Source of the DNA: Streptomyces caelestis
Lineage (GTDB): Bacteria > Actinomycetota > Actinomycetes > Streptomycetales > Streptomycetaceae
Assembly (NCBI RefSeq): GCF_014205255.1
Contig: NZ_JACHNE010000001.1
Coordinates: 4,030,001-4,094,000, forward strand
DNA: 64,000 nt
Reading direction: 5' to 3'
A model generated the notes under the pieces. The model worked only from the letters and a program-made list of their open reading frames with translations. It did no database searches and was not told the DNA's origin. The position numbers and the translations under genes were made by a program. How positions within the stretch are numbered: the stretch's first letter is position 1; each line of letters opens with the position of its first letter. This document shows positions 51,041 to 59,504 of this stretch, one piece after another.

Positions 51041-52150
51041 TCAGGGAGCGCCCGACTCGGTGAGCACGGGCCGGTCCCCCCGCGCCGCGTCCATCTCGCC
51101 GTGCCAGCGGATCAGCGCGGCCATGATCTGCGGACGGCCCGGCACCCGCGCCAGGCCGAGCGGCTGCGCGGCGGCGGCGAGGATCTTCTGCAGCTTGCCG
51201 GCGGCCACCGGCAGGGCCACCCAGTTGAAGCCCGCGTCCTCGCGCAGGGACAGCGACACCCGGATGACATCCGTGAACACCGACTGCGCCCGCTTGAAGC
51301 CGAGGATCAGCGGCAGGTCCCGCTCCCACCCGGCCGAGCTGCCCGGCCGGATCCTCTCGGCCAGGTCGCACCACGCACGGACCATACGGCTCTCCTGATC
51401 GCCCGGATAACGCATCAGGTAGAGGTGGGTGGCCAGGTCGTAGAGCGGATCGCCCAGCATCGCCAGCTCCCAGTCGATGACCCAGAGCCGGTCCTTCGGA
51501 TCGAGGACGAAGTTCTCGCGGTGCAGATCCGCGTGCAGGAGACAGAACGGGCGCTCCTGGAGCCCCAGCACGTGCTTCCGCAGAAGGGTGAACGATTCAC
51601 CCGTGATCCCGAGCGCGCGGAACAGGCCGGCGAACGCCGTGTGGTTCTTCCTGTAGACCTGCTCCTCGACGAAGACGATCAGACGTTCCAGAAAGCCGGC
51701 GCTGTCCCCGTCCTCGGCGCGGTCCCGGTCCTCACAGCGCCGCTCCACGCTCAGCATGTCCGGCGTGATCCGCACCGTCTCCCGGAAGAGATCGACGATC
51801 TGGTCGAGCACCGCGTCGGGAACGCGCCGCCCCGGCCGCCGCTGCTCACCGAGCGTCCGTCCCTCGATGAAGCCCTGGAGTGCCATGCCGGCGACGTCGA
51901 CGATGCCGGGGACCCGGCTGATGTGCCCCTGGAGGGCGCGGAGCAGCTCCTCCTCCGACCTGAAGCACCTCCGGTCGAACCACAGGATCTCGGAGCGCGG
52001 CTCACGGACCTTGACGGTTCCTGTCCCCCCGGGCAACGCGAGGACGTACGTCTCGTGGTGGTACCCCTTGAGCGGCCCCTGGACCAGGTTCGGGTCGCCG
52101 CTCATCTCGACTGCTCGCTGCCGAGCCCCGGAGACCGATGGGGGTGTCAT
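51041..52150 (-). CDS. aminoglycoside-phosphotransferase-like kinase
   Basis: 369 residues of the APH/choline-kinase fold. The P-loop-like start LVQGPLKGYHHETYVLALPG and a Lys in TGTVKVREPRS precede the catalytic loop FCLLHADLHRENFVLDPKDR and metal-binding DRLWVIDWELAMLGDPLYDL. APH-type enzymes phosphorylate drugs or small metabolites; neither can be told here. It is followed at 141 bp by a HAD gene and then GntR regulators on the same strand, so a small-molecule phosphate metabolism unit is possible (inference). Confidence 0.85.
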   Translation of the reverse strand: MTPPSVSGARQRAVEMSGDPNLVQGPLKGYHHETYVLALPGGTGTVKVREPRSEILWFDRRCFRSEEELLRALQGHISRVPGIVDVAGMALQGFIEGRTLGEQRRPGRRVPDAVLDQIVDLFRETVRITPDMLSVERRCEDRDRAEDGDSAGFLERLIVFVEEQVYRKNHTAFAGLFRALGITGESFTLLRKHVLGLQERPFCLLHADLHRENFVLDPKDRLWVIDWELAMLGDPLYDLATHLYLMRYPGDQESRMVRAWCDLAERIRPGSSAGWERDLPLILGFKRAQSVFTDVIRVSLSLREDAGFNWVALPVAAGKLQKILAAAAQPLGLARVPGRPQIMAALIRWHGEMDAARGDRPVLTESGAP

Positions 52151-52291
52151 TGGGTGGTTCAGCCTGCCCCGGTGGTGCGGATGGTGTAAGGGGGAAGGCA
52201 CGTTACTCCACCGGACGTCGTCTTCAGGGGAGAACCCGGCTATCGGGCCGAACTCGTCCCCTCCCAGGTGAACCGGTCCCCGGCAGCGGCC

Positions 52292-53038
52292 CTAGCCGCG
52301 CCGCAGCAGCTCCAGCACCGGCTCCAGGGACTCGACCACGGCGTCGGCTCCCGCTTCTCTCAGGAGCTTGGCCTTCCGGGGGTTGCTCGCGTACCCGAGG
52401 AACGGCACCCCGGCCCGGGCCGCGGCCTCGCGGTCCGAGGGGGTGTCGCCGATCATCAGGGCGTCGGCCGGGGCGGCGCCCATGGCGCTCAGCGCCCGGT
52501 TGAGGCAGTGGGGGTCCGGCTTCAGGAGGTGGAGCTTCTGGGTGCGGCCGTAGACGTGCGGGGCGAAGCAGCCGACGAGGCCGCGGCTTTCGAGGTACTT
52601 GCGCACCACGCGCGGGGAGTTGTTGGTGGCGATGGCGAGGCGGGAGCCCACCGCCGACCAGGTGCGTATCAGAGGATCCGCGTACGGGGTCGGCATCGCC
52701 GAGGACGCGGCCCGCAGTTCCTCCTGGGTGAGACGTTCCTCCAGCTCGGCGACGAGGTCGCTGCCGGGATGCCGGCGGTCCACGGCGCGCAGGACGACCT
52801 GCGGGTCGAGCGACTCGCGTTCCGTCTCCGTCAGCAGGCCGTGCAGGCCCCGGCCCTCCAGCCAGGACACCAGGTCGCTCGCCACGCCGTCCGCCGAGTG
52901 CCCGGCGAACAGACGGCAGAGGGGCCCGTCGAAGTCCCAGAGCACGACACGGGCACCTTTGATCAGAGTCACGAGAGGGTACTGATCGTTCTCGTTCTCG
53001 ACTGTCACCGAACCAGTCTGCGTCGCATCAGAAGTCAC
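52292..53038 (-). CDS. HAD-family hydrolase
   Basis: 248 residues. Motif I ARVVLWDFDGPLCRLFAGHS (DxD nucleophile), motif II SRLAIATNNSPRVVRKYLES, motif III Lys in HLLKPDPHCLNRAL, motif IV DALMIGDTPSDREAAARAGV. This is a phosphoglycolate-phosphatase-like HAD enzyme with a helical cap. The GTG start shares a base with the stop of the upstream GntR gene (TAGTG). An internal GTG (VENENDQYP) is an alternative start. Confidence 0.85.
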   Translation of the reverse strand: MTSDATQTGSVTVENENDQYPLVTLIKGARVVLWDFDGPLCRLFAGHSADGVASDLVSWLEGRGLHGLLTETERESLDPQVVLRAVDRRHPGSDLVAELEERLTQEELRAASSAMPTPYADPLIRTWSAVGSRLAIATNNSPRVVRKYLESRGLVGCFAPHVYGRTQKLHLLKPDPHCLNRALSAMGAAPADALMIGDTPSDREAAARAGVPFLGYASNPRKAKLLREAGADAVVESLEPVLELLRRG

Positions 53039-53928
53039 TAGGAGAGTGTCAGGTCCGAGGTGATGGTTTCCCAGAGGGCGTCGAACCACTTCTGGGATTC
53101 CTGGACGAACGACGCGTCCCGCAGGCCCGCTCGTTTCAGGAAGGAGAACAGGAGGGACTGGGACCCGAGGACGTCGTACATGTCCAGGGTCCGGCTGCCC
53201 CACTCCTCCTCGCGCCTGGTCAGCATGTAGTAGCCGATCAGCGCCTCCTCCTCGTTGAGCAGGTACAGCTTCACCGGCGGGGTGAAGGGCAGCGCGCGGA
53301 ACGCGACGTGGACGTCGATGCCGTGCGTGGAGCGCAGGGCGAGCAGGTTGTGCTGGAGGACCTGGCCCTGGGCGTTGCGCATGGACAGCCAGCGCTGGTG
53401 GACCGGGTTGTCGTCGCCGTGCGCCTCCACGGGGACGGGGAAGGCCAGTTCGATGTCCCGGGAGGGGACCAGGATGCGGACGTCGATCGACTCGGGGTGG
53501 ATACGGCCCTCGTGGATCAGGCGGAGCGGCTCACCGATGGCGACCATCAGGGTCTCCGCGGTGTGGCAGACGACATCGACGTGGACGTGACGGGCCGAGA
53601 ACGCCTCGGTGAGCCGCGGTGCCAGGCCCACCATCGTCGGCTGGGGCTCGCCGCCGGCCGGGGCGGGCACGGCGATCCGCGGCGGGCTGCCCTTGCTGAC
53701 GCCGGTGAGGAGGCCGTCGTCCTGGAGGGCCCGCAGGGCCTGGCGGACGGCGCCGCGCTCCACGCCGAACTCCTCCGCCAGTTCGGCCTGGGTGGGCAGG
53801 CGGTCCCCCGGCTTGAGCTCCCCGGCGCGGATGCGTTCCCGCAGGGTGCCGGCGATCTCCTGGGGCGAGAGCCTGCCGCTGCCGTTCACTGCCACGTTCT
53901 CCGCCCTGTTCTCCTGGGTCACGACCAA
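53038..53928 (-). CDS. GntR-family regulator (paralogue A)
   Basis: 296 residues. Winged HTH: SPQEIAGTLRERIRAGELKP, GDRLPTQAELAEEFGVERGA, VRQALRALQDDGLLTGVSKG. The C-terminal sensor domain (IDVRILVPSRDIELAFPVPV, IDVHVAFRALPFTPPVKLYL, SRTLDMYDVLGSQSLLFSFL) is shared with the gene at 54265, about 60% alike by eye. It forms an operon with the HAD gene. Its promoter region carries the dyad at 54010-54024. Confidence 0.9.
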   Translation of the reverse strand: MVVTQENRAENVAVNGSGRLSPQEIAGTLRERIRAGELKPGDRLPTQAELAEEFGVERGAVRQALRALQDDGLLTGVSKGSPPRIAVPAPAGGEPQPTMVGLAPRLTEAFSARHVHVDVVCHTAETLMVAIGEPLRLIHEGRIHPESIDVRILVPSRDIELAFPVPVEAHGDDNPVHQRWLSMRNAQGQVLQHNLLALRSTHGIDVHVAFRALPFTPPVKLYLLNEEEALIGYYMLTRREEEWGSRTLDMYDVLGSQSLLFSFLKRAGLRDASFVQESQKWFDALWETITSDLTLS

Positions 53929-54009
53929 ACGCTACAACTCTGATCCATCTGACGGGAGTTGCTTGAAAGTTGTTTATAACTAGTAGCCAAGTGGGGACAA
54001 CTTAATCAG

Positions 54010-54024
54010 AGTTGGTTGCCAACT
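54010..54024. promoter_or_regulatory. palindrome AGTTGGTTGCCAACT, shared GntR-type operator
   Basis: AGTTGG-TTG-CCAACT is a perfect 6-3-6 dyad between GntR gene A (leftward) and the small membrane gene (rightward). Further AAGTTGT, ACAACTT and AGTTGG half-sites lie at 53966-54041. The same dyad recurs at 55254-55270 upstream of GntR gene B. Confidence 0.65.
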
Positions 54025-54074
54025 TACCCGAGTTGGCGGAAGTTTTGCCTCCGACTTCCGAAGGGGGAAGACCA

Positions 54075-54263
54075 ATGCCCGCCCTCGCTCTCCTCTCCGC
54101 CGCCTTCGTCGTCGCCTTCGAGCAGCTCGTCCAGTGGAAGTACGGGCCGGCGGGCATCGTCGGCCTGATCCTTCTCACCGTGGGCATCAAGGCCAAGAGC
54201 CCGGCCGTCAGCTCCGCCGGAGCGGTCGTGCTCGCGCTGCTGATGACGGGCCCTGCCCGATGA
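54075..54263 (+). CDS. small conserved-type membrane protein
   Basis: 62 residues, nearly all hydrophobic: MPALALLSAAFVVAFEQLVQ, YGPAGIVGLILLTVGIKAKS, SSAGAVVLALLMTGPAR. That is two or three membrane segments. GGGGGAAG precedes the ATG at good spacing. It lies between the two GntR genes, and its promoter probably contains the AGTTGGTTGCCAACT dyad, so it is likely a target of one or both regulators. Function unknown. Confidence 0.75.
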   Translation: MPALALLSAAFVVAFEQLVQWKYGPAGIVGLILLTVGIKAKSPAVSSAGAVVLALLMTGPAR

Positions 54264-54264
54264 G

Positions 54265-55167
54265 TCAGCTCGTGAGCACCAGCTCCGAACTGATCGTCTC
54301 CCACAGCGCGTTGAACCACAGGTGCGACTGCTCGACGAACGTCGTGTCGCGCAGGCCGGCGCCCTGCCGGAAGGAGAACAGCATCGACTGCGTGCCCTGG
54401 GCGTCGTACATCTCCAGGTGCTCGTGGTCGATCTCGGCCTCCCGGCGCATCAGCGTGTAGTACGCGAACAGCGCCTCGGTGTTGTTGAGCAGGTACAGCT
54501 TCACCGGCGGGGTGAAGGGCAGCGCCCGGAACGTGACGCGCACGTCGATGCCGTGCGTGGCGCGCAGGGCCAGCAGGTTGTGCCGGAGGACCTGCCCCTG
54601 GGCGTTGCGCATCGCCAGCCAGCGGTCGTGCACCCAGTCGTCTTCACGCCCCTCGACCGGCACCGGGAAGGCGAGGTCGATGTCCCGGCTGGGCAGCAGG
54701 ACCCGGACGTCGACCTTGGCCGGTTTCAGCCGTCCGGCATGGATCTGCCGCAGCGGTTCACCGATGGCGAGCGTGAGGGAGATGGAGGTCAGGCACACGG
54801 CGTCGATCTCGACGTGCTCCGCCGCGAAGGCCGCCGCGATCCGGGGCGCGAGGGCCACCGTGGTGGGCAGGGGCGGGGCTTCCGGGCCGGTCAGCGCCCT
54901 GGCGGGGTCGGGGGCGACGGTCGCCGGACTGCCCTTGGACACGTTGGTGAGCAGCCGCTCGGACTGGAGGATGCGCAGGGCCTGACGCACGGCACCGCGC
55001 TCGACGCCGAACTCGTGGGCCAGCTGGGCCTGGGTGGGCATGCGGTCGCCCGGCCGCAGTGCTCCTGACCTGATCCGGGCGCGCAGTTCGTCGGCCACCT
55101 GGCGATGTGTCCTCTGTGGCCGTTGCGACCTCTTCCGTCCACTGACGGAGGCGTGTTCCGGGTCCAC
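54265..55167 (-). CDS. GntR-family regulator (paralogue B)
   Basis: 300 residues from GTG 55167. HTH: RTHRQVADELRARIRSGALR, PGDRMPTQAQLAHEFGVERG, AVRQALRILQSERLLTNVSK. The sensor domain parallels paralogue A segment by segment (VDVRVLLPSRDIDLAFPVPV, IDVRVTFRALPFTPPVKLYL, LEMYDAQGTQSMLFSFRQGA). It converges on the small membrane gene with 1 bp between stops. The dyad at 55254-55270 lies 87 bp upstream. Confidence 0.9.
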   Translation of the reverse strand: MDPEHASVSGRKRSQRPQRTHRQVADELRARIRSGALRPGDRMPTQAQLAHEFGVERGAVRQALRILQSERLLTNVSKGSPATVAPDPARALTGPEAPPLPTTVALAPRIAAAFAAEHVEIDAVCLTSISLTLAIGEPLRQIHAGRLKPAKVDVRVLLPSRDIDLAFPVPVEGREDDWVHDRWLAMRNAQGQVLRHNLLALRATHGIDVRVTFRALPFTPPVKLYLLNNTEALFAYYTLMRREAEIDHEHLEMYDAQGTQSMLFSFRQGAGLRDTTFVEQSHLWFNALWETISSELVLTS

Positions 55168-55253
55168 AACAAAACAGTACAACTTCCCGCCATCTTGCGG
55201 CAGTTCAGCACGGGGTGGTTATGAGCCGCTTCCAAGTGGAGATAAGTACAGTG

Positions 55254-55270
55254 AAGTTGGTCGCCAACTT
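55254..55270. promoter_or_regulatory. palindrome AAGTTGGTCGCCAACTT, shared GntR-type operator
   Basis: A perfect 7-3-7 dyad upstream of GntR gene B, almost identical to the one at 54010-54024 upstream of gene A. This suggests mutual or common regulation. Confidence 0.65.
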
Positions 55271-55431
55271 GAGCGACATGGTCAGACCGTCAGGGGGTTG
55301 GCCATCCGCCATGGGGCTCCCCTCCGGAGGGGAGCCGGGAGCCCCGGGCCGGTCGGCATCACCGCACAACAACCACAACCGAACAGCTCGCTACGGATGC
55401 GGGATCCCTGTCGTCGACGGAAGGGAGCGGC

Positions 55432-56694
55432 TCAGAACAGGTCCGGGCACCAAGGCCGCCTGGACGTACGCAGCAGGGCGTCGGCCTTCCGGGCGGCGCC
55501 CACTCGTTCTTCCCGCACCCGGCCCAGCGCCGCCAGCCGCACCGCCGACTCGTCCCCGAGCCACAGCGCCCCCAACTCGACCAGCCCGAGGGTGAGTTCC
55601 GCGCTTTCGGTGGTCGGCGTACAGGACGCCCCGGCGGCCGAGGCCTCCAGCCGGTAGCGCCCGCCGGTCAGACCGTCCACGCCGGCCACCTCCAGCACCA
55701 GCGTCCCCTCCCCCTCGTACGTCCGCGCCTCCAGCGCGCCTGCGACGTCGAGGATCCGCACCCACAGCCAGTCCGCCAGCGAGGTGATCCTGGCCGCCCG
55801 CGGATCCGGCAGAAGGAACGGGAGCAGGTCGTCGGGCGCTCGCCAGCCGCTCTTGACCGTCACGACCCAGTCGATGGAGCACAGGTACTGCCACAGGGCG
55901 CGCTCCGCGGCCGGTGTCGCGCCGAGCAGCCACTTCACGGTGGCCGTGTTCAACGGCTGCTTGGCGTCACCCCAGTTGTCGTCGATCTCGTAGGCGGCCA
56001 TGCCCTCGACCTCGCCGGACGCCGAGCGGTACACGGCGAAGAAGGGCAGCTTCCACGACGGGTCGAACCGCAGGGCGCCGGTCTCCAGCTGCCACCACAT
56101 CTCGTCGCGGGTGACGAGGCCGGGCCGGGTGCGGCACAGGCGCTCGTGCAGCTCCGGGCCGAGCTTGCGGATGTCCTCACCGTCCACCAGGTCGATCCGC
56201 CCGCCGTCCGCCGGGCCCGCCCAGCGGGCGTCGATACCGGCGCGCGGCACGTCGACCGTCCACTCGGCCGTCCAGGTCGCCGGCCCGAAGCCGTACCGGC
56301 CGTAGATCGGGTACTCGGCGGCGATCAGCGTCGCGACGACGTCCCCACGCTCCTTCGCGGCCGTCAGGTCCTGCGCCATCATCCGGCTGAGCAGCCCGCG
56401 GCGGCGGTGCGTGGCGGTGACCGTGACGCCCGAGACGGCGTCGGCCGGGACCCTCGCCCCGCCCACGACCGTGAGCTCCTGGTCGAAGGACCGGAAGGTC
56501 GCCACACACCGGCCGCCGTCGAAGGCACCGAGGTAGCGGCCGGGGACGAACCGCCGGCGACGCGCCTCGATCTCCTCCTCCGACAGGGCCGGCACGCGCA
56601 GGAAGCCGGTGTTCACGGCGCTCAGCCAGTCGGCGAACTCCGCTTCGGTGATCGGGCGTACGTCGATGCCGTCGGCACGGGCGGTGGCGGTCAT
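55432..56694 (-). CDS. Eis-type GNAT acetyltransferase
   Basis: 420 residues with the three-part Eis layout. An N-terminal GNAT domain reads IDVRPITEAEFADWLSAVNT, VPADAVSGVTVTATHRRRGL and LLSRMMAQDLTAAKERGDVV (acetyl-CoA loop RRRGLL), then IYGRYGFGPATWTAEWTVDV. A middle domain has WDVVTVKSGWRAP-like strands, and a sterol-carrier-like C-terminal part ends WCPDLF, the free C-terminal carboxylate used as base in Eis enzymes. Known relatives acetylate amines of drugs or peptides; the substrate here is unknown. Confidence 0.9.
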   Translation of the reverse strand: MTATARADGIDVRPITEAEFADWLSAVNTGFLRVPALSEEEIEARRRRFVPGRYLGAFDGGRCVATFRSFDQELTVVGGARVPADAVSGVTVTATHRRRGLLSRMMAQDLTAAKERGDVVATLIAAEYPIYGRYGFGPATWTAEWTVDVPRAGIDARWAGPADGGRIDLVDGEDIRKLGPELHERLCRTRPGLVTRDEMWWQLETGALRFDPSWKLPFFAVYRSASGEVEGMAAYEIDDNWGDAKQPLNTATVKWLLGATPAAERALWQYLCSIDWVVTVKSGWRAPDDLLPFLLPDPRAARITSLADWLWVRILDVAGALEARTYEGEGTLVLEVAGVDGLTGGRYRLEASAAGASCTPTTESAELTLGLVELGALWLGDESAVRLAALGRVREERVGAARKADALLRTSRRPWCPDLF

Positions 56695-56774
56695 GGATTC
56701 ACGCTAGGCGGAGGGCCGGTCGGTGTCGCGCGAATATCCGACCGCCTGCCCTCCCCCTGCCCCCCCCGAGCGAC

Positions 56775-57404
56775 TCACACGAGCAGGTCGTCGACCTGGG
56801 CCTCCCCCTCGCGGTATCGGCGCGCGATCTCCGCGCTGCACTCGTCGGCCGTGCGCTGGAGCCGCTGCCGCCGCCGGGAGACCTGCTGCTCGTAGCGCAC
56901 GAGCCGCACCATCGCGGTGTTCAGCTCCAGGTCCGTCCGGGCGTCCAGATCGGACAGCTCGACCTCGGCGAGCATCTCCGCGGCCAGCCGCCGGTACTCC
57001 TCGCCCTGCGGCGTCCCCAGGGTCAGATGGCGGGCGGAGGAGCGGTGCCGGGCCGGGGCGTCCCGCAGGATCTCCGCGAGCCGTTCGACGACGGACGCCT
57101 GAGCGGGTACGGCGACGGAGGCCGCCACCGGGGTGCGCCGCTTCAGCTCCGCCCGCAGGATGTCGATCCGCCCCTGGAGCAGCCGCCGTACGTAGCTGAG
57201 GTCGGCTTCGTCGCGCTGGGCCTCGCGGCGCAGCGTGCGCAGCTCGGGCAGGCTCAGCGCGGTCAGATCGTGCTCGGGAGCGTCCGAGGGCAGCGGCGGA
57301 CTGTCGGTGCGCTGTGTGGGCGGCCGGTGGTACTCCGACGCCCCGGTCCCCGTGTGGCTCGACCAGACGGCATCCAGCGGATGCCCGGTACGTGATGTGC
57401 TCAT
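56775..57404 (-). CDS. rsiG: RsiG-type c-di-GMP-responsive anti-sigma factor
   Basis: 209 residues. Two antiparallel helices each carry the c-di-GMP signature E(x3)S(x2)R(x3)Q(x3)D: copy 1 E66-S70-R73-Q77-D81 (EADLSYVRRLLQGRID), copy 2 E172-S176-R179-Q183-D187 (EQQVSRRRQRLQRTAD). In Streptomyces RsiG binds and silences sigma-WhiG when loaded with c-di-GMP, which delays sporulation (family knowledge). The N-terminal 45 residues are disordered. ATG at 57404; a TTG three codons earlier is possible. Confidence 0.92.
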   Translation of the reverse strand: MSTSRTGHPLDAVWSSHTGTGASEYHRPPTQRTDSPPLPSDAPEHDLTALSLPELRTLRREAQRDEADLSYVRRLLQGRIDILRAELKRRTPVAASVAVPAQASVVERLAEILRDAPARHRSSARHLTLGTPQGEEYRRLAAEMLAEVELSDLDARTDLELNTAMVRLVRYEQQVSRRRQRLQRTADECSAEIARRYREGEAQVDDLLV

Positions 57405-57616
57405 GTGCCTCAACCGTCCCCTCGACCGGTGTGTGAAAGCATCGTGTCACCCCAAGTGGCCACTATGGGAACGAGTGCCCCCGATAGACCCCAGATGGGC
57501 GCTTAAGCAGCAAAATACGTCCGTGCACGGCCTGTTGGCGCCCGGTGCAAACCACCCTTTCGGGCCATGCGCGAACCACCTGCGATCGCGCGTTCACCGC
57601 CCTGCATGATGGACGT

Positions 57617-58042
57617 ATGCGAGCAGTGGTGCAGAGGGTGGACGGCGCGAGCGTCGTCGTGGACGGCGAGACCGTGGGGGCGATCGAAGGCGAAGGGCTG
57701 TGCGTCCTCGTCGGCGTCACGCACGAGGACACCAAGGAGAAGGCGGCCCAGTTGGCCCGCAAGCTCTGGTCGGTCCGCATGCTGCACGACGAGAAGTCGT
57801 GCAGCGACATCGACGCCCCGCTCCTGGTGATCAGCCAGTTCACCCTGTACGGCGACGCCCGCAAGGGCCGCCGCCCCACCTGGAACGCCGCCGCCCCAGG
57901 CGAGGTGGCCGAACCGCTCGTCGACGAGGTGGTCGCCCAACTGCGCTCGCTGGGCGCGACGGTGGCCACGGGCCGCTTCGGAGCCGCCATGCGCGTATCA
58001 CTGACGAACGACGGCCCGTTCACCGTGCTGATCGAAATCTGA
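57617..58042 (+). CDS. dtd: D-aminoacyl-tRNA deacylase
   Basis: 141 residues, the standard length. It removes D-amino acids wrongly attached to tRNA. MRAVVQRVDGASVVVDGETV opens the fold; the two signatures SQFTLYGDARKGRRP and NDGPFTVLIEI form the active site across the dimer. It is divergent from rsiG and converges on ygfZ. Confidence 0.95.
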   Translation: MRAVVQRVDGASVVVDGETVGAIEGEGLCVLVGVTHEDTKEKAAQLARKLWSVRMLHDEKSCSDIDAPLLVISQFTLYGDARKGRRPTWNAAAPGEVAEPLVDEVVAQLRSLGATVATGRFGAAMRVSLTNDGPFTVLIEI

Positions 58043-58061
58043 CCCGAAAGGACTACAAGCT

Positions 58062-59027
58062 CTACGGCTCGACAACGGCTTCCTGGGCCGCGGCCGTGTC
58101 CCCGGCCACCAGCGGCGCGTCCACCGGCACGTTCCGCTTCACCAGCGCGAGGGCGACCGGCCCGAGCTCGTGGTGGCGTACGGAGGTCGTGATGAAGCCG
58201 ATCTTCCGGCCGTCGGGGCCGTCGTCCGCGAGCCGCAGCTCGGTGCCCGCCACCGGCAGGTGGACCTCGCTGCCGTCCAGGTGCAGGAAGACCAGCCGGC
58301 GCGGCGGCTTGCCCAGGTTCTGCACCCGGGCGACCGTCTCCTGGCCGCGGTAGCAGCCCTTCTGCAGGTGCACCGCGGAGCCGATCCAGCCCAGCTCGTG
58401 CGGGATGGTCCGGTGGTCGGTCTCGAAGCCGAGCCGGGGCCGGTGCTGCTCCACGCGCAGCGCCTCGTAGGCGAGGATCCCGGCGGGCGGCCCGGCCTGC
58501 CCGGCGTACGCCTCCAGGTCGGCGCGCGGCAGGAACAGGTCCCGTCCGTACGGCGTCTCCCGTACGGCCACGCCCTGCGGCACCTCGGCGATGGAGCCGG
58601 CCGGCAGGTGGACGAGCGCGATGTCGGCGGTCCGGTCGGCGACCTCGACCCGGTAGAAGAACTTCATCGACTCCAGGTACGCGATCAGGGCGTCCTGGGT
58701 GTCCGGCTCCACATGGGCCCAGACGGTCTCGCCGTCGTCGACGAGGTAGAGGGCGTGCTCGATGTGGCCGTTCGCGGACAGGATCAGCGCCTCGGTGGCC
58801 CGGCCCGCCGGGAGGTCGCTGACGTGTTGGGTGAGCAGCAGGTGCAGCCAGGCGAGGCGGTCCTCGCCGGTGACGGTGACGACCCCCCGGTGCGAGAGGT
58901 CCACGAAACCGGCGCCGTCGGCGAGGGCACGCTGCTCGCGGAACAGATCGCCGTAGTGGGCGGCGACGCCTTCGTCCACGCCCTCGGCGGGGACGGCGCC
59001 GGGCAGGGTCAGCAGGGGGCTCTTCAT
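58062..59027 (-). CDS. ygfZ: YgfZ-type folate-binding Fe-S maintenance protein
   Basis: 321 residues. The family signature KGCYRGQETVARVQNLGKPP is intact (cysteine included), with the aminomethyltransferase-like fold: GVVTVTGEDRLAWLHLLLTQ, ETPYGRDLFLPRADLEAYAG, LGWIGSAVHLQ. YgfZ/IBA57 proteins help to repair or assemble [4Fe-4S] enzymes with tetrahydrofolate. The nur gene lies just upstream on the same strand (10 bp apart), so it is probably co-transcribed. Confidence 0.92.
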   Translation of the reverse strand: MKSPLLTLPGAVPAEGVDEGVAAHYGDLFREQRALADGAGFVDLSHRGVVTVTGEDRLAWLHLLLTQHVSDLPAGRATEALILSANGHIEHALYLVDDGETVWAHVEPDTQDALIAYLESMKFFYRVEVADRTADIALVHLPAGSIAEVPQGVAVRETPYGRDLFLPRADLEAYAGQAGPPAGILAYEALRVEQHRPRLGFETDHRTIPHELGWIGSAVHLQKGCYRGQETVARVQNLGKPPRRLVFLHLDGSEVHLPVAGTELRLADDGPDGRKIGFITTSVRHHELGPVALALVKRNVPVDAPLVAGDTAAAQEAVVEP

Positions 59028-59037
59028 ATCCGTAAGC

Positions 59038-59475
59038 CTACGACTCGGTAGTTGAAGCCTTGAGCGTGCAGTCCTCGCACCGGCCGAAGATCGCGAAATG
59101 CTTCATGTCGGTGTCGAACCCGAACGTCTGCCGCAGCTTCGCGGTGAACTCGGCGGCCACGGAGACGTCCGCCTCGATGACGTTCTGGCAGTCACGGCAG
59201 ACCAGGTGGAGGTGGTGGTGCCGGTCCGCGAGGTGGTACGTCGGCGCCCCGTGCCCCAGATGGGCGTGGCTGACCAGGCCGAGCTCCTCCAGCAGCTCCA
59301 GCGTCCGGTACACCGTCGAAATGTTGACCCCCGACGCCGTCTTCCTCACTTCCACGAGGATGGCGTCGGGGGTCGCGTGCTCAAGGGTGTCCACGGCTTC
59401 GAGCACGAGTTGCCGCTGCGGGGTCAGCCGGTAGCCGCGCTGCCGCAGATCGCTCTTCCAGTCGGTGCTCACCAC
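59038..59475 (-). CDS. nur: Nur-type nickel-responsive Fur-family repressor
   Basis: 145 residues. HTH: STDWKSDLRQRGYRLTPQRQ, then ISTVYRTLELLEELGLVSHA. The metal site has DRHHHLHLVCRDCQNVIEAD, and a second CxxC-like pair is in FGRCEDCTLKAS. The sequence matches my memory of S. coelicolor Nur, which with Ni2+ represses nickel uptake and the iron superoxide dismutase. It heads a nur-ygfZ unit and is preceded by the nitrobindin-like gene on the same strand. Confidence 0.88.
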   Translation of the reverse strand: MVSTDWKSDLRQRGYRLTPQRQLVLEAVDTLEHATPDAILVEVRKTASGVNISTVYRTLELLEELGLVSHAHLGHGAPTYHLADRHHHLHLVCRDCQNVIEADVSVAAEFTAKLRQTFGFDTDMKHFAIFGRCEDCTLKASTTES

Positions 59476-59504
59476 ACCAAGAGTCTAGGACTACTCGAAC
59501 AGAA

